DNA of 49,267 nt from Pirellulales bacterium (GCA_035533075.1 DATLUO010000262.1:1-49267), one strand, 5' to 3'; positions 17,741 through 26,501 are shown, counted from the first letter of the stretch. The notes: a model not told the origin generated them from the letters alone. Program-made: numbers and translations.

Positions 17741-20149
17741 CTACAGTTCTCCGGCCAGTTCCAATTGTGCCCGGTGCAAACGTGCATAGGCGCCTTGTTG
17801 TTCCAACAAATCGTCGTGCTGGCCGATCTCCACGATCTTGCCGTGTTCGAGCACCACGATGCGGTCGGCGCGGCGCAGCGTGCTCAGCCGGTGGGCAATG
17901 GCGATCGTCGTGCGGCCGCGAATCAAGTTGTCGAGCGCCAACTGGATCTCGCGCTCGGTCTCGGTGTCGACCGACGAGGTGGCTTCGTCGAGGATCAGGA
18001 TGCGCGGGTCGATCAACAGCGCCCTGGCGATCGAGATCCGCTGGCGCTCGCCGCCCGACAGCTTTTGCCCGCGCTCGCCGACAATCGAGTCATAGCCGTC
18101 GGGCAGGCGCAAGATGAACTCGTGGGCCCGCGCGGCACGCGCCGCCGCGATCATTTCGTCGAGACCCACGTCCGGCCGGCCATAGGCGATGTTCTCGGCG
18201 ATCGTGCCATAGAAGAGAAACGGCTCTTGCAACACCAGCCCGATGTTGCGGCGGTACTCTTCCAAAGCGAACCGGCGCACGTCGTGGCCGTCGATCAGCA
18301 CGGCTCCTTCGTTGACGTCGTAGAAGCGGCAGACGAGATTGACCAGCGTGCTTTTGCCCGATCCGCTGGGGCCGACCAGGCCGATCATTTCGCCGGGACG
18401 GATGGTCAGATTCACGTCGTCGAGCACCGGCCGGTTGCCATACCGAAAACCGACGTGCCGCAGCTCGATCTCGCCGTCGAGCCTGCCTGGGCTGACGGGG
18501 TTTTCCGGCTCGCGCACGCTGGGCGCCTGGTCGAGAATCTCGAAGATGCGCTGCGAGCTGGCGGCGGCGCGTTGCACGGCGGCCACCATGCGGCTCATCG
18601 AATCGAGCCGCGCATAAAAGCGGGCCATATACGCGGTGAATCCCATCAACACGCCGACGGTGATCTGGTGACGAAAGATCATCCAAGCGCCGAAGGCCCA
18701 AATCACCAGCAGGCCGACCTCGGTCGACAAGGTGACCGCCGGGCCAAAGGACGACCAGACGCGATTCACGCGGTCGTTGGCGGCCAATACCTGGTCGTTG
18801 CTCTGCCGAAAGCGCTCGATCTCGCGCTGCTCCTGCGCAAATGCCTTCACCACGCGAATGCCGGGAATCGTATCGGCCAGCACACTCGTCATATCGCCCC
18901 ACACGCGGCCGGCTTCCAGAAAGCCCTTACGCAGCCGCTCGCGCACGTGCAAAATCATCCAGCCCAGCAACGGGAACGGCAGGAGTGTGACGAGGGCCAA
19001 CCAGGGGTTGATCCAGAACAAGATTGACGCGGTCATGGTCATCATGACCAGGTCGGTGCCGAAGTCGAGCAGGTTGAGTGAGAGAAAGTCGCAAATGCGC
19101 TCCGTGTCGGTACTGACGCGGGCCATCAAGTCGCCGGTCCGCTGCCCGCCGAAGTATTCCAGCGAGAGGCGTTGGAGATGGCCGTAGGTGTGGGTGCGCA
19201 AGTCGGCGCTGATCCGCTCAAAGACCCAGGCCAGCACATAGGTGCGCCCCCAGTTAAAAGCCCAAGCCAGAATGGCGGCTAGAAAAAGTCCGGCCAGGTA
19301 CCATCGAACCAGGCTGAACGAAATGTCTGCGCCGGCTTCGAACGGTTTCAGCACCTTATCGACCAGGGGGATGATGAGATAGGGCGGGAGCTGTCCCGCC
19401 GCCGTGCCGACGAGCATCAACAAGAAGCCGAGGGCGACAGTCCGCGCGTGCGGACGAGCGAAGCGGACTAACCGCAGCAGCGAGCGGGTCGGTCGGGCCA
19501 ACTTGCCCGCGGCGCAAATCGGACAATCGATCGATTCCGCCGGCAACTCCGCGCCACAATCGGGGCAGCAGGTTTTCGGTTGTTCGTCGCCGAGCCGGGC
19601 GTCGCCTGGGCGCGTCAGCCCACTGCGTCGAAAGGCGGCAAACTGCTGCACGAGCCGGTCGGCGTTCGACGAGCGGCCGATGGTGTAATGCCAATGGGCC
19701 AAACGCCTTCCGGTGGCCAACAGTTCCAGCGTGCCGACGCCCGCCTCGGCCGCGGCCCCCAGTTCAGTGACACTATCGAGAGGCCACGACCGCCACAGAC
19801 CCTCGTCGGCACCCGCCTCGACGCTCACCGGCGCTTGAGCGGTCAACACTCGGTGGTCGGTGACGAGCACGAGACCTTCGGCATACCGCAAACGGGTGTC
19901 CAGGTCGGGCTCGAACCACGCCAGCACAGTTTCGCCCGAATCGAGCTGCCGGCGGACTTCCCGCTGCCAGTGCTTGGGCAATTGGCTGAGCGTGTCGGTT
20001 CTTCCGGGCAAAAGCGTTGTCTCCCAAGAAATTGCGTAAAAACGACCGAGGCGAGCTTGTGCGGTTTCGCGAACGAGCGGCTTGCCATTTGCAGTAGGAG
20101 GGCGGGCCAAGCCTGGGGCAATTCTATACCGTTTGCGCTCGGTTGGCAT
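17741..20149 (-). CDS. ABC exporter (fused permease/ATPase) with zinc ribbon, cyanophycin-locus associated
   Basis: About 802 aa. An N-terminal ~190-residue soluble part ('LDSGETVLAWFEPDLDTRL', 'VLVTDHRVLTAQ') resembles a PH-like/bacterial sensor fold. It is followed by a zinc ribbon (CPDC, then CPIC, residues ~193-212), a six-helix ABC transmembrane domain (~230-530) and a nucleotide-binding domain with Walker A 'GPSGSGKST' (~590), signature 'LSGGERQ' (~693) and Walker B 'ILILDEATS' (~717). This is the exporter type found beside cyanophycin synthetase and DUF1854. The substrate is unknown. The start is uncertain: ATG 20149 is used, GTG 20236 is upstream, and a TTG at about 20010 with GGGAG before it is an alternative. 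It diverges from cphA across ~590 bases. Confidence 0.85.
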   Translation of the reverse strand: MPTERKRYRIAPGLARPPTANGKPLVRETAQARLGRFYAISWETTLLPGRTDTLSQLPKHWQREVRRQLDSGETVLAWFEPDLDTRLRYAEGLVLVTDHRVLTAQAPVSVEAGADEGLWRSWPLDSVTELGAAAEAGVGTLELLATGRRLAHWHYTIGRSSNADRLVQQFAAFRRSGLTRPGDARLGDEQPKTCCPDCGAELPAESIDCPICAAGKLARPTRSLLRLVRFARPHARTVALGFLLMLVGTAAGQLPPYLIIPLVDKVLKPFEAGADISFSLVRWYLAGLFLAAILAWAFNWGRTYVLAWVFERISADLRTHTYGHLQRLSLEYFGGQRTGDLMARVSTDTERICDFLSLNLLDFGTDLVMMTMTASILFWINPWLALVTLLPFPLLGWMILHVRERLRKGFLEAGRVWGDMTSVLADTIPGIRVVKAFAQEQREIERFRQSNDQVLAANDRVNRVWSSFGPAVTLSTEVGLLVIWAFGAWMIFRHQITVGVLMGFTAYMARFYARLDSMSRMVAAVQRAAASSQRIFEILDQAPSVREPENPVSPGRLDGEIELRHVGFRYGNRPVLDDVNLTIRPGEMIGLVGPSGSGKSTLVNLVCRFYDVNEGAVLIDGHDVRRFALEEYRRNIGLVLQEPFLFYGTIAENIAYGRPDVGLDEMIAAARAARAHEFILRLPDGYDSIVGERGQKLSGGERQRISIARALLIDPRILILDEATSSVDTETEREIQLALDNLIRGRTTIAIAHRLSTLRRADRIVVLEHGKIVEIGQHDDLLEQQGAYARLHRAQLELAGEL

Positions 20150-20741
20150 CCCGTTAGGAATCGAGAAAAAAAATCCCGGTCGGCCGGGTAACGAATTGGC
20201 CGCGAGCGGCATCTCATGTATGATAGGTGCCGCCACACTGCGTCAAGGATCTTGAGCTCGAGCTTGATCGACACTTCAGCAACCGGCCCACGCGGGGCCG
20301 GCGTTCTTCTTTGCTGGTGCTCGATGGACCGCCCTTCAGGCTTCGAGGAGAGTTGCAAGGAAGCGTTCTCACGTCTTAACGCGGAACGGCACGGAGTCCG
20401 TTCCCTACAGAAGCGGCGTCTTGCTCTGAGAGCGCGGATGGCAATGCACCGCCTGTATTTCCGGTCCCACCGGTATGCACGGTCATTCGCATGAGGAGGG
20501 TCATGCCGGCCCGGTTGGCCACCGATGATTTGCCTTAAATGGATTCTCGGTCCACTTCGCCGGTAGAAGTAGTCGCGTCAGCGCCGTAGCCGCTCGAGAA
20601 GGGTAGCAACTCCCAGGATTTTGAGTCATCATCAAACTGCGGTGGCGTCTGCCGCGTAAACCGAGACAGGTCTCTCGCCCGCGAGGAACAGCGAGCGATA
20701 AGTTCTTTATCAGCCATCGGGCAAACCCTGAGTGAAGAGGC
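20150..20741. other. Divergent intergenic region between ABC exporter and cphA
   Basis: About 590 bases without a convincing gene. It should hold the promoters of both divergent units. A hairpin GGAACGG-N8-CCGTTCC lies at 20391-20413, and a run of A/T-rich sequence including TTTGCCTTAAATGG at 20530. A 60-codon minus reading frame (20535-20717) exists but has no family resemblance. No clear -10/-35 pair stands out. Confidence 0.4.
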
Positions 20742-23462
20742 ATGGAAATTCAGAAAATTTTGGTGTTACGTGGTCCGAACGTCTGGGCGAACTTTCCGGT
20801 GCTGGAAGCCTGGGTCGATCTCGGTGAGCTAAAAGACTCTCCCTCGAACGAGTTGCCCGGCTTCAATGAGCGGCTGATGAGTTGGCTGCCATCGATGATC
20901 GAGCATCGTTGCGGCATTGGAGAGCGGGGAGGCTTTTTCCAACGGCTGCGCACCGGAACCTATCAGGGCCATATTCTGGAGCACGTGACGCTGGAGCTGC
21001 AAAGCCTGGCGGGTTCTCCCGTCGGTTTTGGCCGTGCCCGCGAAACTTCGGTCGAAGGCGTCTACAAAGTGGTCGTCGAGTACGAAGAAGAGGTCTTTGC
21101 CCAGGCTGCCATGAAAACGGCCTTCGAGCTTTTGCAGGCGGCGGTGCATGACCGTGCGTTCGACGTGAAGGCCGAGATTGCCCGGTTGAGCGACCTGAAC
21201 CAACAGCTTCGGCTGGGGCCAAGCACACGTGCCATCGCCGACGCCGCCAAGGCCCGCGGCATTCCGGCACGCCGGCTGAACGACGGCAACCTGGTGCAGC
21301 TTGGCTATGGCAAACGGCAGCGACGGATCTGGGCCGCCGAGACCGACCGCACCGGGGCCATCGCCGAAGAGATCGCCCAGGACAAAGACCTCACGCGGAT
21401 GCTGCTCCGCACCGTCGGCGTGCCTGTCCCCGAAGGGCGACCGGTGGCCAATGCCGACGACGCTTGGGTGGCCGCGCAGGAGATCGGCACCCCGGTGGTC
21501 GTCAAGCCGCAGTTCGGCAATCAGGGCAAGAACGTGGCCACCTTTCTGACAACCAAAGAACAAGTCATTGCCGCCTTCAACACGGCCTCGGAAGGCGGCT
21601 ATTCGGTCGTCTGCGAAAAGTTCATCACCGGCGCCGACTACCGGTTACTGATCGTCGGCGACCAACTCGTGGCGGCTGCTCGACGCGAACCGGCCCAGGT
21701 CATCGGCGACGGTGTTCACACGGTGGCGGAGCTGGTGGATCACGTGAACGCCGATCCGCGCCGCGGCAACGACCACGCCACGCCGCTCAGCAAGATTCGA
21801 CTCGATCCGGTGGCCATGGGCGTGCTGGCCGAACAGGGACTGTCGCCCTCGGCCGTTCCGCCCGCCGGCACGCGCGTGCTCATCCGCCGCAACGGCAACC
21901 TGAGCACCGGGGGGACCGCCGCCGACGTCACCGAACTGGTACACCCGGAAGTTGCCGCTCGCGCCATCGAGGCGGCCACGACGATCGGACTCGACATCGC
22001 CGGCGTCGACGTGCTGGCCACCGACATCAGCCGGCCGCTCGAAGAACAGGGCGGCGCGATCGTCGAAGTCAACGCCGGGCCGGGCCTGCGGATGCACATC
22101 GAACCTTCGAGTGGACAGCCGCGTCCGGTGGGCGCGGCCGTCATCTCGAACATGTTTGCGCCCAACGAAACGGCCCGCATTCCGATCGTCTCGGTGACGG
22201 GCACCAACGGCAAGACCACCACCACTCGGTTCATCGCTCATCTCCTGCGGTCGCAAGGCATGACCGTCGGCCTGACCTGCACCGACGGCATTTACATCAA
22301 CGATCGCCGCATCGACCGGGGCGATTGCTCCGGGCCGAAGAGCGCCCGCGCGGTGCTCTTCAATCCGCAGGTTGAGGCGGCCGTGTTCGAATGCGCCCGT
22401 GGCGGCATTCTCCGCGAAGGGCTCGGTTTCGATTTTTGCGACGTGGCTGTGGTGACGAATATCGCGGGCGGTGACCATTTGGGCGTGGGAGGCGTTGATA
22501 CGCTCGAGCAGCTCGTCCGCGTCAAGCGGTGCGTGGTCGAAGCCGTCGCTGCCACGGGCTATGCCGTGCTCAAAGCCGACGATCCTTTGGTGGCCGGCAT
22601 GGCCGAGAAATGTCCGGGCAAAGTGATCTATTTCGCCCAGAACGAGCACGATGCGGTGATTGCGGCGCACCGCGTGACGGGCGGCCGTGCGGTCTTTGTT
22701 CGCGGCAGTGAGATTGTGGCGGCCGAAGGCCTGGAAGAATCGGTGATTACCACGCTCCCGCTGGTGCCGCTGACGCACCGCGGCCGAATCGGCTTCCAGG
22801 TCGAAAACGCCCTGGCCACCGCCGCCGCCGGCTGGGCCCTCGGTCTGCCCCTCGACAAGCTGGCTGCGGCCATGGCGTCGTTCTCGGCGAACCTGGAGCA
22901 GTCGCCCGGCCGCTTCAACCTGCTCGAAATCGGCGACACGACCGTGATCGTCGACTACGGACACAACGTTTCGGCGTTGCAGGCGCTGGCCGACGTGGTG
23001 GAGCAGTTCCCGCACGGCCATCGCTCGATCGTCTACACCGCGGCCGGCGACCGCCGCGATTGCGACCTGATCGAGCAAGGCGAGCTGCTGGGCAAGACGT
23101 TCGATCGCGTCGTGCTCTACGAAGACCACTACCGCCGCGGACGCACCGAAGGGGAAATCATCGGTCTCTTCCGCCGAGGCATGGCCAACACCACGCGAGC
23201 TCGAGACGTGCTGGAGATTCAGGGCGCCGTTTCGGCCGTCGAAGCCGCGCTGCGCGTGTCGCAGCCGGGCGAGCTGCTGGTGATCCAGGCCGACGAAGTC
23301 GATGAGACGGTCGACTTTGTGAAAGAGTATCTTTCGCGTCGGGTGCCTGGCCGCGAGATCGACCTGAACGAAGCCCTCGCCGCGGCCGTGCCGCCCGCGC
23401 CAACCGGGCCTCAGCCCGTGATCCTGCCGCACCGCGCCGAGCCGCAGTTGGTCACCGGTTGA
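20742..23462 (+). CDS. cphA: Cyanophycin synthetase
   Basis: 906 aa, the usual length. It polymerises aspartate and arginine into the storage polymer cyanophycin (multi-L-arginyl-poly-L-aspartate) in the cytoplasm, using ATP. The N-terminal domain (1-160) has 'RGPNVWANFPVLEAWVDLG' and 'GTYQGHILEHVTLELQ'; the ATP-grasp domain (~215-480) includes 'DKDLTRMLLRTVGVPVPEG', 'VVVKPQFGNQGKNV' and 'IVEVNAGPGLRMH'; the Mur ligase-like domain has the P-loop 'GTNGKTTTT' (~488), 'ECARGGILREGLGF' and 'DYGHNVSAL'. An ATG with AGTGAAGAGG upstream marks the start. It diverges from the exporter/DUF1854 pair. No cyanophycinase gene is present in the window. Confidence 0.96.
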   Translation: MEIQKILVLRGPNVWANFPVLEAWVDLGELKDSPSNELPGFNERLMSWLPSMIEHRCGIGERGGFFQRLRTGTYQGHILEHVTLELQSLAGSPVGFGRARETSVEGVYKVVVEYEEEVFAQAAMKTAFELLQAAVHDRAFDVKAEIARLSDLNQQLRLGPSTRAIADAAKARGIPARRLNDGNLVQLGYGKRQRRIWAAETDRTGAIAEEIAQDKDLTRMLLRTVGVPVPEGRPVANADDAWVAAQEIGTPVVVKPQFGNQGKNVATFLTTKEQVIAAFNTASEGGYSVVCEKFITGADYRLLIVGDQLVAAARREPAQVIGDGVHTVAELVDHVNADPRRGNDHATPLSKIRLDPVAMGVLAEQGLSPSAVPPAGTRVLIRRNGNLSTGGTAADVTELVHPEVAARAIEAATTIGLDIAGVDVLATDISRPLEEQGGAIVEVNAGPGLRMHIEPSSGQPRPVGAAVISNMFAPNETARIPIVSVTGTNGKTTTTRFIAHLLRSQGMTVGLTCTDGIYINDRRIDRGDCSGPKSARAVLFNPQVEAAVFECARGGILREGLGFDFCDVAVVTNIAGGDHLGVGGVDTLEQLVRVKRCVVEAVAATGYAVLKADDPLVAGMAEKCPGKVIYFAQNEHDAVIAAHRVTGGRAVFVRGSEIVAAEGLEESVITTLPLVPLTHRGRIGFQVENALATAAAGWALGLPLDKLAAAMASFSANLEQSPGRFNLLEIGDTTVIVDYGHNVSALQALADVVEQFPHGHRSIVYTAAGDRRDCDLIEQGELLGKTFDRVVLYEDHYRRGRTEGEIIGLFRRGMANTTRARDVLEIQGAVSAVEAALRVSQPGELLVIQADEVDETVDFVKEYLSRRVPGREIDLNEALAAAVPPAPTGPQPVILPHRAEPQLVTG

Positions 23463-23468
23463 CATCCC

Positions 23469-24425
23469 ATGTTCCCCGCCGCCGCGATCGAAACCCGGCA
23501 ACTCGTGCATCGCTATGGCCGGCGAACCGCGCTGGCGGGGCTCGACCTGCGCGTCGAGCCGGGCGAAATCTTCACCCTGCTCGGTCCCAACGGCGGCGGC
23601 AAGACGACGCTCTTCCGATTGCTATCGACGCTCATCCCCATCCAACAAGGCTCGGCCGCCGTGCTTGGTTATGACGTGGCCAAGCAGACCGCCGACGTGC
23701 GGCTGCGCATCGGCGTGGTCTTTCAATCGCCCAGCCTCGATAAAAAGCTGACCGTCGCCGAGAACCTGCACCACCAAGGCCATCTCTACGGCATGTCGGG
23801 CACCACCCTGCGGCATCGGGCGGACGAAATGCTTGCCCGGCTGGGACTGACGGACCGTCGCCGCGATCTGGTCGAGACGCTCTCCGGCGGCCTGCGGCGG
23901 CGCGTCGAGCTGGCCAAAGGAATGTTGCACCGTCCGCGGCTCGTGTTGCTGGACGAGCCGAGCACGGGACTCGATCCCGCCGCGCGGAGCGATCTGTGGG
24001 ACTACTTGCGGCAGATTCGCGGCCACGAGGGCGTCACCGTCGTGCTCACCACGCACCTCTTGGAAGAGGCCGACAAGGCCGACCGCCTGGCCATCCTGAA
24101 CGCCGGCTCGCTGGTGGCGCTCGATACGCCCGAACGGCTGCGGGAGAGCGTCGGCGGCGACACGCTGACGATCGAAACGGACGACGCCGCGTCGCTGGCC
24201 GTCTCGATCGCCGAGCGGTTCGAGTTGTCGCCGCACGAAGTCGACGGCAGCGTTCGTTTGGAGATGCCGGAGGCCGCCCAGTGGGTGCCGCGTTTGATCG
24301 AGGCCTTGCCCGGCCGCATCCACTCGATCACGCTCGGCAAACCGACGCTGGAAGACGTGTTCATTGCCCGTACCGGCCATAAGTTTTGGAGCGACGCCGA
24401 TGATACTTCGCGCGGGCGGCAATGA
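23469..24425 (+). CDS. ABC-2 type transporter ATP-binding protein; permease missing
   Basis: 318 aa, DrrA-like ATPase: Walker A 'GPNGGGKTT' (~39-47), Q-loop 'VFQSPSLDK', signature 'LSGGLRRRVELAKGM', Walker B 'LVLLDEPSTGLD' and H-loop 'LTTHLLEEAD', followed by the C-terminal extension typical of this class ('LGKPTLEDVFIARTGHKFW'). It powers an ABC-2 export channel. Such genes are almost always followed directly by their permease, but here the sequence after 24425 is non-coding debris, so the operon was cut. It starts 6 bases after cphA ends, which makes co-transcription likely. Whether the ATPase still works with a permease elsewhere is unknown. Confidence 0.92.
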   Translation: MFPAAAIETRQLVHRYGRRTALAGLDLRVEPGEIFTLLGPNGGGKTTLFRLLSTLIPIQQGSAAVLGYDVAKQTADVRLRIGVVFQSPSLDKKLTVAENLHHQGHLYGMSGTTLRHRADEMLARLGLTDRRRDLVETLSGGLRRRVELAKGMLHRPRLVLLDEPSTGLDPAARSDLWDYLRQIRGHEGVTVVLTTHLLEEADKADRLAILNAGSLVALDTPERLRESVGGDTLTIETDDAASLAVSIAERFELSPHEVDGSVRLEMPEAAQWVPRLIEALPGRIHSITLGKPTLEDVFIARTGHKFWSDADDTSRGRQ

Positions 24426-24539
24426 GACGTCTTCGCTGGCTGGGGCGGAAGCTGGGCCGAAATCGAACCGGTCGAGGTAGAGTCGAGCAGTGGCGCGGTG
24501 GTTTAGGTGCGGCCTATCGGTTGCCGGCCCTTTCGTCTG

Positions 24540-24690
24540 CCGGACCAACCTCAATTCTTCATAGAGGTATTCGTCGGGGTAGCGAGAAGTTCCCCGACCC
24601 GGCACTTTATGCTTCTTGCACAACCGCTGGGGCTTCCCAGGTTGCGTTGGTATTCTTTGTAAACATGCCGTCCGCCTCTCATCCGGTGGA
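24540..24690 (-). pseudogene. Group II intron reverse transcriptase/maturase C-terminal fragment
   Basis: Read on minus, this stretch encodes 'LCKKHKVPGRGTSRYPDEYL' followed directly by 'YEELRLVR', a pattern I remember from the C-terminal end of bacterial group II intron maturases, where a K/R-rich 'KHK..GRG' precedes 'YPDEYLYE.LGL'. No reverse transcriptase core (YADD) is present nearby, so only the tail remains. It reaches to about 80-230 bases after the ABC ATPase gene, where the missing permease should begin. The assignment rests on a short motif. Confidence 0.4.
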
Positions 24691-24720
24691 ACTGCGGAGC
24701 CAAATCGCTCGTGCCTCTTG

Positions 24721-25019
24721 CCTACAATCATCGAGCTGCGCATCGATCCCGAGCTTCAGACCCGGCTGGACGAGCTCGCAGAAAAGGCCAACCAGGGAAG
24801 TCTATCACCCGACGAGCGCAAAGAGTATGAAGGCTACATCGAGGAGCTTGACATCATCGCGACCCGCGTCGTGATGATTGGTCGCAGCATTTCGCGCTTC
24901 GAGGCGCGCACCTTGTCGGGCTCACGCCTACCGGCCGAGCCACCGTTCAGTTGCTCCAGTTCAATACGCAGCGCCGCTTGGAATTGCGCGAAGCTTTGAT
25001 CGCCGAGGGCGAGTTTTGA
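24721..25019 (+). pseudogene. Antitoxin-like gene fused by deletion to an HNH endonuclease tail
   Basis: 24721-24860 encodes 'IIELRIDPELQTRLDELAEK' followed by 'ANQGSLSPDERKEYEGYIEE', a small helical family common in planctomycetes directly upstream of HNH nuclease genes. From about 24861 the sense changes frame and reads 'RRDDWSQHFALRGAHLVGLT', then 'PTGRATVQLLQFNTQRR' and a stop at 25017-25019, which is the C-terminal end of such an HNH protein. A deletion therefore removed the end of the first gene and most of the second, including the HNH catalytic region. The start codon of the first gene is also missing. Both are dead. Confidence 0.6.
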
Positions 25020-25160
25020 ATGGCGCTGTCTTCGTCTGCCACCAGATTTATCTGCTGGTTGACGGCTAACAGCCCCCATCATTCGTCAGCCGGCTTCGGC
25101 CGGGCTTCCGTGTTGGCTTTAGCCCTGTGCGTCGCGGCGGCGGCAAGCACGACGCGGCAA

Positions 25161-25247
25161 CCGAGGGAGGCGAAAAGGGCGGCGCGGGGCCGTTCGTCTC
25201 TGGCGTCCAATCACCGCTCCACCGGCACAAGGCCGTCAATGGTGGCG
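25161..25247. repeat. R2 repeat, copy 1
   Basis: Begins near GAGGGAGGCGAAAAGGGCGG, contains CGTCTCTGGCGTCCAATC and ends with the hairpin-like CCACCGGC-N5-GCC...GGTGG. One of five copies (25651, 25861, 28119, 28441) flanking the TIR-like/Mrr-like operon. Confidence 0.7.
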
Positions 25248-25448
25248 ACTTCGGGAACCACACTTCTTCCAACGGCCGCCGGCCGTCCGTAGCCCGGAAC
25301 GGGCGTCATTCGGTAGCCCAGGGTGCAGCGCAGCGGAACCCTGGGTTACCGGGCCGCAAAAACCTCGTCAGCCGCAACGCGGCGAAACTCCCCCCATTCC
25401 CGTCACGCCGACAAGCACGAAGCCGGCGCGCCGCGCCCGCCGCGTCTT

Positions 25449-25479
25449 CCCCGCCACGACCCGAGCCTGCCTCGGTCGA
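25449..25479. repeat. R3 hairpin repeat, copy 1
   Basis: CGCCACGACCCGAGC then CTGCCTCGGTCGAG forms a stem CGACC(C)GAG / CTCGGTCG with a CCTGC loop. Copies with a CTTGC loop lie at 26282-26310 and 28318-28345. Conserved stem with changing loop suggests a structured RNA or a mobile palindrome. Confidence 0.65.
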
Positions 25480-25506
25480 GATCCAACGATGAATGTCAAG
25501 TGCGTC

Positions 25507-25531
25507 GGGCGTGATGACGCCCCGTTTTTTT
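25507..25531 (+). terminator. Rho-independent terminator
   Basis: GGGCGT-GATG-ACGCCC forms a 6-bp stem followed by CG and seven T. It is the clearest intrinsic terminator in the island. No protein gene ends before it, so it may close a transcript starting upstream, possibly a non-coding RNA that includes the R2 and R3 hairpins. Confidence 0.65.
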
Positions 25532-25650
25532 AACTCATGGTGCGGCTCCTAAAGGATGGTGGGGCGTCGAGTGGTTCGGGCGAACGGGTTCCTTAACGGG
25601 TTCCTCTTCTCTGTTCTGGGAGAGTTGTGGGCGGCACGCACGGCACGGAA

Positions 25651-25850
25651 ACCGACGTCGGCGAAAAGGGCGGTGGCGGCCATTTGTCTCTGGCGTCCAA
25701 TCACCGCTCCACCGGCACAAGGCCGGAATGGTGGCGGGGCGAAGCAGCCCCGTTTGGCCGTGCGAGGATTCGCCACGACGCGGCGCGGTTCCGCCGCGTC
25801 GCCACGGCGACGACCGCGAAGCGGGCGCGCCGCGTCCGCCGCGTCGCGGC
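25651..25850. repeat. R2 repeat, copy 2, with extended 3' part
   Basis: Contains GGCGAAAAGGGCGG, GTCTCTGGCGTCCAATCACC and CCACCGGCACAAGGCCGG. It continues into GGGGCGAAGCAGCCCC (a hairpin) and TTTGGCCGTGCGAGGATTCGCC, then GCGGGCGCGCCGCGTC. The same extension follows copy 4 at 28209-28310. Confidence 0.7.
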
Positions 25851-25954
25851 GCTGGCGGACGCCCGTGGCGCGCACCGTCGCCGGAGGAAGGGAGGTCGCG
25901 GCTTCCTCTCTGGCGGTCAATCACAGCACCACCGGCATAAAGCCGGATGGTGGC
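25851..25954. repeat. R2 repeat, copy 3
   Basis: GCTGGCGGACGCCCGTGGCG leads into CTCTCTGGCGGTCAATCAC-like sequence and ends with CCACCGGC-ATAAA-GCCGGATGGTGG. The upstream GGCGGACGCCCGTGGCGCGC is shared with copy 4. Confidence 0.7.
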
Positions 25955-26052
25955 TTGCGGCGCGTGAGCTAAACCACGTCCGGCGAAAGGATCAAAGGGC
26001 CGCGACAGGCCGCCGCAGCGCAAACGTGATCGACAACCGGCTGCGGTTTGGA

Positions 26053-26147
26053 AGCCTGTTGAAAAAGGGGGCCTGGGGCCGAGCTGCTGGACTCCATGCC
26101 GCGAATCAAGCATGTTGCGAGGTGCCTGTCCCCCTTTTCAATAGGCT
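26053..26147. mobile_element. MITE-like element, 95 bp with terminal inverted repeats
   Basis: AGCCTGTTGAAAAAGGGGG at the left end and the reverse complement of AGCCTATTGAAAAGGGGG at the right end form 18-19 bp terminal inverted repeats with two mismatches. The interior has no gene. Similar 'TTGAAAAAGGGG.CAGGCACC' ends are, as I remember, widespread in planctomycete genomes. Confidence 0.65.
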
Positions 26148-26281
26148 GTTCTAGGCCGCGCCACGTCGGGCGAAACCGAGAAGCTGACGCTCATTGCCGT
26201 AGCCTCCCGCTCGTGGGAAAAGGCAGCCGACGGCATTATTCCGCGTCGGCTGCGGCAGCAACGAAAGCCGCATGTCGCTGG

Positions 26282-26310
26282 AACGCCACGACCCGAGCTT
26301 GCCTCGGTCA
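26282..26310. repeat. R3 hairpin repeat, copy 2
   Basis: CGCCACGACCCGAGC then TTGCCTCGGTC; same stem as at 25449 with loop CTTGC. Confidence 0.6.
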
Positions 26311-26459
26311 GGCGGTGATGGGATGCGCCAGGCGACGGCCCGATAAGCTTTTTCCCTTTCCCTCTTGCTCCGCCGTGGTGCGGCGGTCCAAGGTCCGGAT
26401 TCCAACCAACTTTTGGGCGGTCGAGCAAGGTTCGTAGGGCGAGGATCCCGATTCGGCGG

Positions 26460-26465
26460 TATAAT
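26460..26465 (+). promoter_or_regulatory. Possible -10 box (TATAAT) of the TIR-like/Mrr-like operon
   Basis: A perfect TATAAT lies 36 bases before the ATG at 26502. No convincing -35 hexamer is seen at 16-18 bases upstream, so the promoter is tentative. Confidence 0.35.
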
Positions 26466-26501
26466 GACCGTCAGTGGGCGAAACAGCTTCGGAGTCGAGA
26501 C

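Larger units (their letters stand above)
24426..26501. other. 2-kb gene-poor, repeat-rich start of an accessory island
   Basis: No intact gene was found. It holds, in order: a group II intron RT tail on minus (24540-24690), a broken antitoxin-like gene joined to an HNH tail (24721-25019), three copies of an ~90-bp repeat (25161, 25651, 25861), CCGAG-loop-CTCGG hairpins (25452 and 26290), a terminator (25507-25531), and a MITE-like element (26053-26147). Separate entries follow. Confidence 0.8.

Noticed and set aside
20535-20717. 60-aa minus frame before cphA
   Set aside because: Has an ATG but no ribosome binding site, no family resemblance, and lies in the divergent promoter region; kept only as a remark.
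25120-25960. Several plus and minus open frames through the R2/R3 repeats
   Set aside because: They translate the repeats themselves (Arg/Ala/Pro-rich in every frame) and change with each repeat copy.
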